Assembly (NCBI RefSeq): GCF_016464305.1
Contig: NZ_JAEIOJ010000003.1
Location: forward strand, 469,719-533,718
DNA: 64,000 nucleotides
Source: Umezawaea beigongshangensis
Lineage (GTDB): Bacteria > Actinomycetota > Actinomycetes > Mycobacteriales > Pseudonocardiaceae
Reading direction: 5' to 3'
The stretch's first letter is position 1, and each line of letters opens with the position of its first letter. Made by a program: the position numbers and the translations under genes. Positions 51,920-62,898 of this stretch are shown in pieces. Under the pieces are notes generated by a model. The model did not search any database and was not told where the DNA came from. It saw nothing but the letters and a program-made list of their open reading frames with translations.

Positions 51920-52516
51920 GTGATCGAGGTGCGGCAGCGGCAGGTGGACCGGAGCCGGGAGACCCGGCGCAAGCTCATGGAGGCGACCGTCGCGTGCCTG
52001 GTCGAGCGGGGGTGGTCGGGCACGACCACGACGCTCGTCGCCGAGCGGGCCGGGGTGTCGCGGGGCGCGCAGCTGCACCACTTCCGCACGCGCGGCGAAC
52101 TCGTCGCGGCGGCCGTGGAGCACCTCGGCGCGGAGAGCGTGCAGCAGCTCGAAGAGCGGGCGCGAGCGGTGGACGGCGGCACCGAGGCGGTGGTCCGGCT
52201 CATCGCCGACTTCTACGCCAGCGAGCTGTTCACCGCCGCGCTGGAGCTGTGGGTCGCGGCGCGCACCGACCCCGAGCTGAAGCGGGTCGTGATCCCGCTG
52301 CAGACGCGCATCGGCCGCGAGACGCACCGGCTGGCCGTCGAGCTGCTCGGCGCGGACGAGAGCAGGCCCGGTGTGCGCGAGGCGGTGCAGGCGACGCTCG
52401 ACCTGGTCCGCGGTCTCGCCCTGGCCAACCAGCTCACCGACGACGGCAAGCGCCGCGCGCACGTCGTGCGCGGCTGGGCGGCCCTGCTCGACCGAGCGCT
52501 CGGGGAGGACGCGTGA
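51920..52516 (+). CDS. TetR-family transcriptional regulator
   Basis: 198 residues from GTG 51920. The N-terminal helix-turn-helix is clear ([24 protein letters not shown] in two parts, then [18 protein letters not shown]). The C-terminal ligand domain is all helical. As the first gene of the acyl-CoA operon and coupled to the next by a GTGA overlap, it probably represses its own operon and responds to an acyl-CoA, which is inference. Confidence 0.88.
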   Translation: MIEVRQRQVDRSRETRRKLMEATVACLVERGWSGTTTTLVAERAGVSRGAQLHHFRTRGELVAAAVEHLGAESVQQLEERARAVDGGTEAVVRLIADFYASELFTAALELWVAARTDPELKRVVIPLQTRIGRETHRLAVELLGADESRPGVREAVQATLDLVRGLALANQLTDDGKRRAHVVRGWAALLDRALGEDA

Positions 52517-53295
52517 GCACGCGCACGGACCTGCTCGACGACCTGCGCGCGGAGAGCGCCGACCTCGACGCCCTCGTGGCGGCGCACGAGGACTGGACGA
52601 CGGTCACGCCCGCCGCGGGCTGGACGATCGCCCACCAGGTCGCGCACCTCGCGTGGACCGACGAGGTGGCCCTGCTCGCGGTGACCGACGAGGCCGCCTT
52701 CACGGCCGCCGTGCGGGAGGCGCTGGACGAGGGGGCCGGTGCCGTCGACGTGGCCGCCGGGCGCGGGGCCGCGCGACCGCGCGCGGAACTGCTCGCCCGG
52801 TGGCGGACCGGGCGGGACGCGCTGTCCCGCGCGCTCGCCGCCGTGCCCGACGGGCGGAAGCTGGCCTGGTTCGGGCCGCCGATGAGCCCGGCGTCGATGG
52901 CGACGGCGCGGTTGATGGAGACGTGGGCGCACGGCCAGGACGTCGCCGACGCGCTGGGCGCGGCGCGCGAGCCGACCGCGCGGCTGCGGCACGTCGCCCA
53001 CCTCGGCGTGCGCACGCTGGGCTTCTCCTTCGCCGTGCGCGGTCTGCCGGTGCCCGACGAGCAGGTGCGGGTGGAGCTGACCGGGCCGCGCGGCGAGCTG
53101 TGGACGTGGGGCGAGCCGGACGCCGCGAACCGGGTGACCGGGTCCGCGCTGGACTTCTGCCTGCTGGTGACCCAGCGGCGTCACCGCGACGACCTCGGCC
53201 TCACCGCGACCGGGCGCGTCGCCGCGTCCTGGCTGGGCGTCGCGCAGGCGTTCGCGGGCGCCCCCGGCCCCGGCCGGGACAGGGCGCGGTCGTGA
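52513..53295 (+). CDS. TIGR03084-family protein (mycothiol-maleylpyruvate-isomerase/DinB-like)
   Basis: 260 residues from GTG 52513. [20 protein letters not shown] near residue 37 gives the metal-binding His region. [16 protein letters not shown] and [15 protein letters not shown] are the other conserved blocks. This group has the DinB-like four-helix metal fold. In actinobacteria it is regularly next to AtuA-type and acyl-CoA dehydrogenase genes. The reaction is unknown. Overlaps of 4 nt on both sides tie it to the operon. Confidence 0.85.
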   Translation: MSTRTDLLDDLRAESADLDALVAAHEDWTTVTPAAGWTIAHQVAHLAWTDEVALLAVTDEAAFTAAVREALDEGAGAVDVAAGRGAARPRAELLARWRTGRDALSRALAAVPDGRKLAWFGPPMSPASMATARLMETWAHGQDVADALGAAREPTARLRHVAHLGVRTLGFSFAVRGLPVPDEQVRVELTGPRGELWTWGEPDAANRVTGSALDFCLLVTQRRHRDDLGLTATGRVAASWLGVAQAFAGAPGPGRDRARS

Positions 53296-54965
53296 TCCGC
53301 GTCGGCAACGCCTCCGGCTTCTACGGCGACCGCTTCTCCGCCGTGCGGGAGATGCTCCAGGGCGGCGACCTGGACTTCCTCACCGGCGACTACCTCGCCG
53401 AACTCACCATGCTGATCCTCGGCCGCGACCGGGCGCGCGACGCGGGTCTCGGCTACGCCAGGACGTTCCTGCGGCAGATGGAGGACGCGCTCGGCCTCGC
53501 GCTGGAGCGCGGCACCCGGATCGTCGTCAACGCCGGTGGTCTCAACCCGGCGGGACTCGCGCGGGCCCTGGACGAGCTGGCCGACCGGCTCGGCCTGCAC
53601 CCGCGCGTGGCGCACGTGACCGGTGACGACCTCCTGGACCGGGCGGCGGAGTTCGGCTTCGGCGACCCCCTCACGGCCAACGCCTACCTCGGGGCCCACG
53701 GCATCGCCGACTGCCTGCGCTCCGGCGCCGACGTCGTGGTGACGGGCCGGGTGACCGACGCGGCCCTCGTCGTCGGTCCCGCCGTCGCCCACTTCGGCTG
53801 GCGGCCCGACGACTGGGACGCGCTGGCGGGCGCGGTCGTCGCCGGGCACGTGCTGGAGTGCGGCGCGCAGGCCACCGGCGGCAACTTCTCCTTCTTCGGC
53901 GAGGTCCCCGGCCTCGACCGGCCCGGCTTCCCGATCGCCGAGCTGCACGCGGACGGATCGGCCGTGATCACCAAGCACGACGGCACCGGCGGAGCCGTCA
54001 CGACCGGCACGGTCACCGCGCAGCTGCTCTACGAGATCGGGAATCCCGCCTACCTCGGGCCGGACGTCGTCGCGCACGTCGACACGGCGGTGCTGGAGCA
54101 GGTCGGCCCGGACCGGGTGCGGATCAGCGGTGTCGTCGGCTCGCCGCCGCCGCCGGAGCTGAAGGTGTGCCTCAACACCCTCGGCGGGTTCCGCAACGGC
54201 ACGACGTTCGTCCTCACCGGACTGGACGTGGACGAGAAGGCGGATCTGGTGCGGCGGCAGCTCGACGCCGCGATCGGCTCCGACGGTCTGGAGTGGACGC
54301 TCGCGCGCGTCGACCGGCCGGACGCCGACACGCAGGAGACGGCGAGCGCGCTGCTGCACGCCACGATCCGCACGCGCGATCCCGCACGCGCCAAAGGTTT
54401 CGCCCGCGCTGCGGTGGAGCTGGCGCTCGCCTCCTACCCCGGTTTCCACGTGACCGCGCCGCCGTCGGACGGCACGCCGTTCGGCGTGTGCTCGGCGGCG
54501 TTCGTGCCGCAGAGCGCCGTGCGGCACACCGCCGTGCTGCCCGGTGGCGCCCGCGTCGCGGTCGCGCCGCCACCCTCGGGACCACGCCGTCACGTGCCGC
54601 CGGAGCGGGTGCCGGACGCGCCCGCTCCCGGCTCGACCCGGCGCGTCCCGCTGGGCGCGGTGGTGGGCGCGCGCTCCGGGGACAAGGGCGGGGACGCGAA
54701 CCTGGGCGTGTGGGTGCGCTCGGACGCGGCGTACCGGTGGCTCGCGCACGAGCTGACCACCGCTCGCCTGCGCGAGCTGCTGCCCGAGACGCGGGACCTG
54801 GTCGTGGACCGCTACGAGCTGCCGAACCTGCGCGCGCTGAACTTCGTGCTGCACGGCCTGCTCGGTGCCGGTGTCGCCTCCTCGGCCCGCTTCGACCCGC
54901 AGGCCAAGGCGCTGGGCGAGTGGCTGCGCTGCCGGCACGCGGACGTTCCGGAGGAACTGTTGTGA
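53292..54965 (+). CDS. AtuA family protein (DUF1446), acyclic terpene utilisation type
   Basis: 557 residues from GTG 53292. [21 protein letters not shown] at the start, [36 protein letters not shown], and [19 protein letters not shown] are DUF1446 signatures. The C-terminal 110 residues ([23 protein letters not shown]) are the fused AtuA-like ferredoxin-fold domain. The family is required for citronellol/geraniol catabolism in Pseudomonas, but its reaction is not established. The protein ends PEELL inside a 23-bp repeat. Confidence 0.88.
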   Translation: MIRVGNASGFYGDRFSAVREMLQGGDLDFLTGDYLAELTMLILGRDRARDAGLGYARTFLRQMEDALGLALERGTRIVVNAGGLNPAGLARALDELADRLGLHPRVAHVTGDDLLDRAAEFGFGDPLTANAYLGAHGIADCLRSGADVVVTGRVTDAALVVGPAVAHFGWRPDDWDALAGAVVAGHVLECGAQATGGNFSFFGEVPGLDRPGFPIAELHADGSAVITKHDGTGGAVTTGTVTAQLLYEIGNPAYLGPDVVAHVDTAVLEQVGPDRVRISGVVGSPPPPELKVCLNTLGGFRNGTTFVLTGLDVDEKADLVRRQLDAAIGSDGLEWTLARVDRPDADTQETASALLHATIRTRDPARAKGFARAAVELALASYPGFHVTAPPSDGTPFGVCSAAFVPQSAVRHTAVLPGGARVAVAPPPSGPRRHVPPERVPDAPAPGSTRRVPLGAVVGARSGDKGGDANLGVWVRSDAAYRWLAHELTTARLRELLPETRDLVVDRYELPNLRALNFVLHGLLGAGVASSARFDPQAKALGEWLRCRHADVPEELL

Positions 54966-55013
54966 CCGTTCCGGAGGAGCTGTTGTGACCGTCCGGGAGG
55001 AGCTGTTGTGACG
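54945..55013. repeat. 23-bp tandem repeat (3 copies) with ribosome site, stop and start in each
   Basis: Units at 54945-54967, 54968-54990 and 54991-55013 each contain GGAGGA or GGAGGAG followed by GTGA. The first holds the AtuA-gene stop, the third the start of the acyl-CoA dehydrogenase (GTG 55008). Between them two 8-codon mini-ORFs (MTVPEELL and MTVREELL) are formed, each overlapping its neighbours by GTGA. Confidence 0.9.
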
Positions 55014-56161
55014 ATCACCGGGGAGCTGTTCGAGACGCCGGAGCGCGTCGAGCTGCGGGCCACGACGCGCCGGTTCGCCGAGCGGGAGGTCGTGCCGCAC
55101 CTCGACGGCTGGGAGCGCGCCGGTGAGCTGCCGCGCGAGCTGCACCGCAGGACCGCCGAGGTGGGGCTGCTGGGCGTCGGGTTCGCCGAGGAGGTCGGCG
55201 GCTGCGGCGGCGACCTCCTCGACACGGTGGTGCTCACCGAGGAGCTGATCCACGCGGGCGCCTCCTCCGGGCTCGTCGCCGGGCTGTTCACGCACGGCAT
55301 CGCGCTGCCGCACGTGGTCGACGCGGGCGATCCCGGCCAGATCGAGCGGTTCGTCCGGCCGACGCTCGCCGGAGAGCTGATCGGCGCGCTCGCGATCACC
55401 GAGCCCGACGGCGGCTCCGACGTGGCCGCGTTGCGCACCAGGGCCGTGCGCGACGGCGACCACTACGTCGTGGACGGCAGCAAGACGTTCATCACCTCCG
55501 GCAGCCGCGCCGACTTCGTCACCACCGCCGTGCGCACCGGCGGTGAGGGGCACGGCGGGATCAGCCTGCTCGTGGTCGAGCGCGGCACGCCCGGCTTCAC
55601 GGTGACCCGCGGGCTGGAGAAGATGGGGTGGCACTGCTCGGACACCGCCGAGCTGTCCTTCGCGCGGGCCAGGGTCCCGGTGGGCAACCTCGTCGGCGCG
55701 GAGAACGCCGGCTTCGCGCTGATCGCGCGGCAGTTCCAGGCCGAGCGGATCTCGCTGGCCGTGCAGGCGTGCGCGACGGCCCAGCGCTGCCTGGACCTGA
55801 CGCTGGCGTGGGTCCGCGCGCGGGAGACGTTCGGCCGGCCGCTGATCTCCCGGCAGCTCGTGCGGCACCGGCTGGTGGAGATGGCGCAGCGCACCGCCCT
55901 GGCGCGCACGTTCACCCGCGAGGTCGCCGCGACGGTCGCCGCGGGCCGCGAGTGCGTCGACCGGGTGTGCCTGGCGAAGAACGCCGCGGTGGAGGCGTGC
56001 TCGCACGTCGTGGACCAGGCGGTGCAGCTGCACGGCGGTTTCGGCTACCTGCGCGACGCCGAGGTGGAGCGGCACTACCGCGACGCGCGGGTTCTCGGCA
56101 TCGGAGGAGGGACCAGCGAGGTGCTGGCGGAACTGGCGGCGAGGCGAATGGGGTTCACCCG

Positions 56162-56165
<4 letters not shown>
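55008..56165 (+). CDS. Acyl-CoA dehydrogenase 1
   Basis: 385 residues from GTG 55008, with GGGAGGAG at 54995-55002. FAD and substrate motifs are ALAITEPDGGSDVAALRT and FITSGSRADF, the GWHCSDTAELSF loop, and the C-terminal VQLHGGFGYLRDAEVERHYRDARV. The general base region includes GIGGGTSEV. It should introduce the alpha-beta double bond into a short or branched acyl-CoA, similar to citronellyl- or isovaleryl-CoA dehydrogenases. Stop and next start overlap (ATGA). Confidence 0.92.
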
Positions 56166-57760
<1,595 letters not shown>

Positions 57761-57765
57761 GCCCC

Positions 57766-59679
57766 GTGATCACCCGACTGCTCGTCGCCAACCGCGGCGA
57801 GATCGCCCGCAGGATCGTCCGGACGTGTCGCGAGCTCGGCGTGGGGACCGTCGCGGTGTTCTCCGACCCCGACGAGCACGAGCCGTTCGTCGCCGAGGCC
57901 GACCTGGCGGTGCGGCTGCCCGGCGCGACCCCCGCCGAGACCTACCTGCGCGGGGACGCGATCGTCGCCGCGGCGACGGCGGCGGGCGCGGACGCCGTGC
58001 ACCCCGGTTACGGGTTCCTGTCGGAGAACGCCGACTTCGCCCGCGCCGTCCTCGCCGCAGGGCTCACCTGGGTCGGCCCGCCGCCCGACGTGGTCGAGGG
58101 CATGGGCTCCAAGATCGCTGCGAAGCAGCGGATGGCCGCCGCCGGCGTGCCCGTGCTGCCCGAGCTGGCGCCGCAGGACGTCACGGCGGCCGACCTCCCG
58201 CTGCTGGTCAAGGCGTCCGCGGGTGGCGGCGGCCGGGGGATGCGAATCGTGCGGTCCCTCGGCGAGCTGGCCGATCAGCTCGCCGGTGCCCGCCGCGAGG
58301 CGGAGTCGGCCTTCGGCGACGGCACGGTGTTCTGCGAACCGCTGCTCACCGCCGCGCGCCACGTCGAGGTGCAGGTCCTCGCCGACGAGCACGGCACCGT
58401 CTGGGCGCTGGGCGAGCGCGAGTGCTCGATCCAGCGCCGCCACCAGAAGATCGTGGAGGAGACGCCGAGCCCCGCCGTGGACGAGGCGCTGCGCGCCCGG
58501 CTGTGCGACGCGGCCGTCACCGCCGCCCGCGCCGTCGGCTACGTCGGCGCGGGCACCGTGGAGTTCCTCCTCGACGAGCGCGGCGCGTTCCACTTCCTGG
58601 AGGTCAACACCCGGCTTCAGGTCGAGCACCCGGTGACCGAGCTGGTGTTCGGCCTCGACCTGGTGGCGTGGCAGCTCGCCGTCGCCGAGGGCGCGGCGCT
58701 GCCGCCGGAGCCGCCCGAGCCCTCCGGGCACGCGATCGAGGTCCGCCTGTGCGCCGAGGACCCCGCCTGCGACTGGCGTCCCTCCACCGGCACCCTGCTG
58801 CGCTTCGACGTCCCCCTCGTGCCGGGCGTCCGGCTGGACAGCGGCGTGGAGACCGGCTCCGAGGTCGGGGTGCACTACGACCCGATGCTCGCGAAGGTGA
58901 TCGCGTGGGCCCCGCACCGGCACGCGGCGGCCCGCACGCTGGCCGCCGTCCTGCGCGGGACGCGCGTGCACGGTCTGGTCACCAACCGGGACCTGCTCGC
59001 CGACGTGCTGAGCCACCCGGCGTTCCTCGCCGGGGACACGCACACCGGCTTCCTCGACGAGCACGGTCTCGCCGGACCGCGTCCGGCGCACGACCCGCGG
59101 ATCAGCGCGCTGGCCGCCGCGCTCGCGCAGGCCGCCGGGCGCCGCCGCGGCAGCCACCTGCCGAGCGGCTGGCGCAACGTCGTGTCCCAGCCGCAGCGGG
59201 TCTCCTACCTGGTCGGCGACGACACCGTGCGCGTCGAGTACCGGCACACCCGCGACGGCGTGCTCACCGACGTGCCCGCGCACGTCGTGTCGGTGCGGTC
59301 CGCCGGTCCGCAGGAGCACGAGGTCGTGCTGGAGCTGGCCGGGGTGCGGCACCGCTTCGCCGTCGCCCTGCACGGCGACCGCGCCGAGGTCGACTCCCCC
59401 CTCGGGGCGGTCTCGCTGCTGACCGCGCCGCGCTTCCCCGACCCCGCCGAGCGCGTGCTGCCGGGAGCTGCGGTCGCGGTCGTGCCCGGCACGGTCGTCC
59501 GGATCGGCGTCGGCGAGGGCGACCGCGTCGCGGCCGGGACCGAGCTGCTGGTGCTGGAGGCGATGAAGATGGAGCACCGGGTGCTCGCGACGACGGACGG
59601 CACCGTCGCGGAGGTCCGGGTGCGGCGGGGGGACCAGGTCGACGCCGGAGACGTGCTGATCGTCGTGGAGGAACAGTGA
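57766..59679 (+). CDS. Acyl-CoA carboxylase, biotin carboxylase/biotin carrier (alpha) subunit
   Basis: 637 residues from GTG 57766. Biotin carboxylase domain: RLLVANRGEIARRIVRTCRELG, HPGYGFLSENADFA, the ATP-grasp KASAGGGGRGMRI, and FLEVNTRLQVEHPVTE. A linker domain and a C-terminal biotinyl domain with EAMKMEH (biotinylated Lys) follow. It carboxylates its own biotin using ATP and bicarbonate and serves the beta subunit just upstream. Some substrate-linked enzymes (leucine, geranyl or citronellyl pathways) have the same architecture. Confidence 0.93.
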   Translation: MITRLLVANRGEIARRIVRTCRELGVGTVAVFSDPDEHEPFVAEADLAVRLPGATPAETYLRGDAIVAAATAAGADAVHPGYGFLSENADFARAVLAAGLTWVGPPPDVVEGMGSKIAAKQRMAAAGVPVLPELAPQDVTAADLPLLVKASAGGGGRGMRIVRSLGELADQLAGARREAESAFGDGTVFCEPLLTAARHVEVQVLADEHGTVWALGERECSIQRRHQKIVEETPSPAVDEALRARLCDAAVTAARAVGYVGAGTVEFLLDERGAFHFLEVNTRLQVEHPVTELVFGLDLVAWQLAVAEGAALPPEPPEPSGHAIEVRLCAEDPACDWRPSTGTLLRFDVPLVPGVRLDSGVETGSEVGVHYDPMLAKVIAWAPHRHAAARTLAAVLRGTRVHGLVTNRDLLADVLSHPAFLAGDTHTGFLDEHGLAGPRPAHDPRISALAAALAQAAGRRRGSHLPSGWRNVVSQPQRVSYLVGDDTVRVEYRHTRDGVLTDVPAHVVSVRSAGPQEHEVVLELAGVRHRFAVALHGDRAEVDSPLGAVSLLTAPRFPDPAERVLPGAAVAVVPGTVVRIGVGEGDRVAAGTELLVLEAMKMEHRVLATTDGTVAEVRVRRGDQVDAGDVLIVVEEQ

Positions 59680-60836
59680 ACGCGTTCATCGAGACCGAGG
59701 AACGGCGGGCGCTGCGCGCGGCCGTCGCCGCCCTGGGCGCCCGCTACGGGCACGAGTACTTCACCGCGAAGGCCCGCGCGGGGGAGAAGACCGCGGAGCT
59801 GTGGGCGGAGGCCGGTGCGCTGGGCTACCTCGGCGTGTCCGTCCCCGAGTCCTACGGCGGCGGTGGCGGCGGCATCGGGGACCTGGCCGCCGTGTGCGAG
59901 GAGCTGGCCGCCGCGGGTGCGCCGATGCTGCTGATGGTGGTGTCCCCGGCGATCTGCGCGACGGTCATCGCCCGCTTCGGCACCGACGCGCAGCGCGCGC
60001 GCTGGCTGCCGGGGTTCGCCGACGGCACCACGAAGATGGCGTTCGCGATCACCGAGCCCGACGCGGGCTCCAACTCGCACCGCCTCGCCACGGCCGTGCG
60101 CCGCGACGGCGACGAGTGGGTGCTCGACGGCGGCAAGCACTACATCTCCGGCGTCGACGAGGTGGAGGCGGTGCTGGTCGTGGCCAGGCACGTCTCCGCG
60201 ACCGGTGAGCGGCTCGCGCCGTCGCTGCTGATCGTCCCGACCGACGCGCCCGGCTTCACCTTCCGGCCCGTCGAGATGGACCTCGTGTCCCCGGAACGGC
60301 AGTTCACCTGCTTCTTCGACGGTGTGCGGCTGCCCGCGGACGCGCTCGTGGGCAGCGAGGACGCCGGTCTCGCGCAGCTCTTCGCCGGGCTCAACCCCGA
60401 GCGGATCATGGCGGCCGCGTTCGCCACGGGCGTCGCGCGCCGCGCGCTGGCGCAGGCGGCGGACTACGCCCGCACCCGCGAGGTGTGGGGCACGCCCATC
60501 GGCGCGCACCAGGGCCTGGCGCACCCGCTGGCGGCGTGCGCGATCCAGATCGAGCTGGCCAGGCTCATGACGCAGAAGGCCGCCGCGCTCTACGACTCCG
60601 GGCAGGACGGGGCGGCGGGGGAGGCGGCGAACATGGCCAAGTACGCCGCGGCGGAGGCGTGCGTCGCGACCGTGGACCAGGCCGTCCAGGTGCACGGCGG
60701 CAACGGTCTCGCCACCGAGTACGGGCTGGGCTCGCTGCTCGGCGCGTCCCGCGTCATGCGCATCGCCCCGGTGAGCCGAGAAATGATCTTGAATTTCGTC
60801 GCTCAGAACACGCTGAAACTGCCGCGCTCCTACTGA
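59676..60836 (+). CDS. Acyl-CoA dehydrogenase 2
   Basis: 386 residues from GTG 59676, coupled by GTGA to the carboxylase. AFAITEPDAGSNSHRL, LDGGKHYISGVDEVEAVLVVA and VQVHGGNGLATEYGLGSLLGASRVMRIAPVSREM are the family motifs; the end LPRSY is typical. The Ala-Gly-rich CEELAAAGAPMLLM part is conserved. Its substrate probably differs from that of dehydrogenase 1, allowing two oxidation steps in one route. It is the last gene of the operon. Confidence 0.92.
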   Translation: MNAFIETEERRALRAAVAALGARYGHEYFTAKARAGEKTAELWAEAGALGYLGVSVPESYGGGGGGIGDLAAVCEELAAAGAPMLLMVVSPAICATVIARFGTDAQRARWLPGFADGTTKMAFAITEPDAGSNSHRLATAVRRDGDEWVLDGGKHYISGVDEVEAVLVVARHVSATGERLAPSLLIVPTDAPGFTFRPVEMDLVSPERQFTCFFDGVRLPADALVGSEDAGLAQLFAGLNPERIMAAAFATGVARRALAQAADYARTREVWGTPIGAHQGLAHPLAACAIQIELARLMTQKAAALYDSGQDGAAGEAANMAKYAAAEACVATVDQAVQVHGGNGLATEYGLGSLLGASRVMRIAPVSREMILNFVAQNTLKLPRSY

Positions 60837-61109
60837 CGGCGTGTCTCGAAATGCGTTCCACACACGACCGGGGAGATCGTCAACATCTCTCACCGGCCGG
60901 GAAGTCGCAGGTCAAACGTACTTTTAACATTCAAACCAAACTGGCAATTCTTCCTGCTTTCACCCGTTCGTGTCCTCTGTTTAGCTCAGTGACAGCAAGC
61001 GAGGGTGCAGTTGCCCTGGGTGATCATCGTCCACGTCTCCACTCCCGCTCCCGAGCCCTGCAAGGCGTCACGGGGAGCGGGCGGAACTGTTCGAGAACAG
61101 GAAGCACGC
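60837..61109. other. AT-richer intergenic region before the secreted protease
   Basis: 273 bp with no gene and an unusually AT-rich stretch (about 60915-60985, including TTTAACATTCAAACC). It separates the acyl-CoA operon from the protease gene and presumably holds the protease promoter. A perfect 6-bp inverted repeat CTGTTC-GA-GAACAG at 61087-61100 overlaps the protease ribosome-binding region. I cannot place a -10/-35 pair with confidence. Confidence 0.4.
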
Positions 61110-62315
61110 ATGGGACAGTCACGCAAGATCCGATTCCTGGCCGGCGCCGCGGTGGCCTCCACCGCCACCATGTCCCTGATGGCCGGGACGGCACAGGCGG
61201 CCGAGGGTGAGATCCGGGCGGCCGACGCGACCGAGAAGGTCGCGGACAGCTTCATCGTGAAGTTCAAGGAGAACACCGGCGCCGTCACCTCGGCCGCCGA
61301 CACCAGCAGCAGGGCCACCGGGCTCGCCAGCCGCTTCGGCGGCCGGGTCGACCGCGTGTTCCCCAGCGTGCGCGGCTTCAGCGTCACCCTGTCGGAGAAG
61401 CAGGCCAAGCGCCTGGCCGCCGACCCCGCCGTGGAGTACGTCGAGCAGAACCAGGTGTTCCGCACGACCGCCACGCAGACCAACCCGCCGTCGTGGGGTC
61501 TGGACCGCGTCGACCAGGTGAGCCTGCCGCTCAACCAGTCCTACAGCTACACCACGACCGGCTCCGGCGTGAACGCCTACGTCATCGACACCGGCGTGCG
61601 CATCAGCCACTCCACCTTCGGCGGCCGGGCCCGCAACGGCTACGACTTCGTCGACAACGACGCCGTCGCCCAGGACGGCAACGGCCACGGCACCCACGTC
61701 GCCGGCACCATCGCGGGCAGCCAGTACGGCGTCGCGAAGGCCGCCACGGTCTACGGCGTCCGCGTGCTGAACAACTCCGGCAGCGGCACCACCGCCGGTG
61801 TGGTCGCGGGCATCGACTGGGTCACCGCCAACGCCGTCAAGCCCGCCGTGGCCAACATGAGCCTCGGCGGCGGCGCGTCCACGACGATCGACGCCGCCGT
61901 GCGCCGCTCGATCGCCGCGGGCGTGACCTACGCGGTGGCCGCGGGCAACAGCAGCACCAACGCCTCCAGCACCTCCCCGGCCAGGGTGACCGAGGCCATC
62001 ACCGTCGGCGCCACCACCAGCACCGACGCCCGCGCCAGCTACTCCAACTACGGCTCGGTGCTCGACATCTTCGCGCCCGGCTCGTCGATCACCTCGTCCT
62101 GGAGCACCAGCGACTCGGCGACCAGCAGCATCTCCGGCACGTCGATGGCGACCCCGCACGTGGCCGGTGCGGCGGCGCGCTACCTGCAGTCCAACCCGTC
62201 CGCCACGCCGGCCCAGGTCTCCAGCGCCCTGGTGAGCGGTGCGACGAGCGGCAAGGTGACCAGCCCCGGCAGCGGTTCCCCGAACCGCCTGCTGCACCTG
62301 GCCCCCTCGGCCTGA
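61110..62315 (+). CDS. Secreted S8-family (proteinase K-like) serine protease
   Basis: 401 residues from ATG 61110. Signal peptide to about 30 (AQA), inhibitor I9 propeptide (DSFIVKFKENTGA ... VEYVEQNQVF, about 45-118), and a mature enzyme beginning near NPPSWGLDRVDQ. The triad is Asp160 (VIDTG), His193 (NGHGTHVAG) and Ser345 (GTSMATPH), with oxyanion Asn280. No extra C-terminal domain. It should be autoprocessed and released to degrade extracellular protein. Confidence 0.95.
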   Translation: MGQSRKIRFLAGAAVASTATMSLMAGTAQAAEGEIRAADATEKVADSFIVKFKENTGAVTSAADTSSRATGLASRFGGRVDRVFPSVRGFSVTLSEKQAKRLAADPAVEYVEQNQVFRTTATQTNPPSWGLDRVDQVSLPLNQSYSYTTTGSGVNAYVIDTGVRISHSTFGGRARNGYDFVDNDAVAQDGNGHGTHVAGTIAGSQYGVAKAATVYGVRVLNNSGSGTTAGVVAGIDWVTANAVKPAVANMSLGGGASTTIDAAVRRSIAAGVTYAVAAGNSSTNASSTSPARVTEAITVGATTSTDARASYSNYGSVLDIFAPGSSITSSWSTSDSATSSISGTSMATPHVAGAAARYLQSNPSATPAQVSSALVSGATSGKVTSPGSGSPNRLLHLAPSA

Positions 62316-62327
62316 TCCCCGCCCGTT

Positions 62328-62371
62328 CGACGCGACGGCCCCGGCCACCAGGCCGGGGCCGTTCCGCGTCG
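62328..62371 (+). terminator. Two-step terminator after the protease gene
   Basis: Inner 12-bp stem (62335-62346 with 62351-62362, loop ACCA) and outer 7-bp stem (CGACGCG with CGCGTCG). It separates the convergent small membrane-protein gene. Confidence 0.75.
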
Positions 62372-62377
62372 AGGGGG

Positions 62378-62686
62378 TCAGCTGCCGCCCACGACCAGCA
62401 CCGCGCCGGTCATCATCGCCACGGTCACCACCAGGCCCACGTACGGCCACGCCACCCGCGGGCCGCGCCGCGCGCCCACCCACGTCGCGAGCACGCTCAC
62501 CAGCGCCACCGCCGGGATCGCGACGAACGCGACCACCGTCCCCGCCCGCCCGTAGGCGCACGCCCCGGACGTCGCGCCGGGCTCGCAGGCGCCCATCGGT
62601 GTGAAGCCCAGGATGCCGAAGAACACGCACAGGGCCGTCACGATGCCCAGCAGCAGACAGCCGACGAGTGCGACGGCGTTCCTCAA
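62378..62686 (-). CDS. Small three-helix membrane protein
   Basis: 102 residues from TTG 62686, chosen because GGGAGGA lies 5 nt upstream. Three hydrophobic helices; the stretch between helices 1 and 2 has two Cys (ACEPGATSGAC) that would lie outside the membrane and could form a disulphide. It is not recognised. It is divergent from the Spo0M gene. Confidence 0.6.
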   Translation of the reverse strand: MRNAVALVGCLLLGIVTALCVFFGILGFTPMGACEPGATSGACAYGRAGTVVAFVAIPAVALVSVLATWVGARRGPRVAWPYVGLVVTVAMMTGAVLVVGGS

Positions 62687-62840
62687 CGAAGTCCTCCCGG
62701 TGCTCGTCGGGCGGGGCGCCGGGAACGAGCGCGACAGCGCTCGGAACGTCCGGTCCCGCACCTCCGGGCGATCGTAGCGGGATCGTCCCCCGTGCTCCGA
62801 CGTCCGTCGTGTGGGCGATTTGTCCGGACCAGCGATGATC

Positions 62841-62846
62841 TAGGCT
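62841..62846 (+). promoter_or_regulatory. -10 TAGGCT of the Spo0M gene
   Basis: TAGGCT about 50 bp upstream of the ATG, with a purine-rich ribosome site GAGAAGGA before it. No strong -35. Confidence 0.35.
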
Positions 62847-62898
62847 CGCGCTCGTCCGACCATCCGGTCTCGACAGCAGAGTGGGAGAAGGACCAAGC

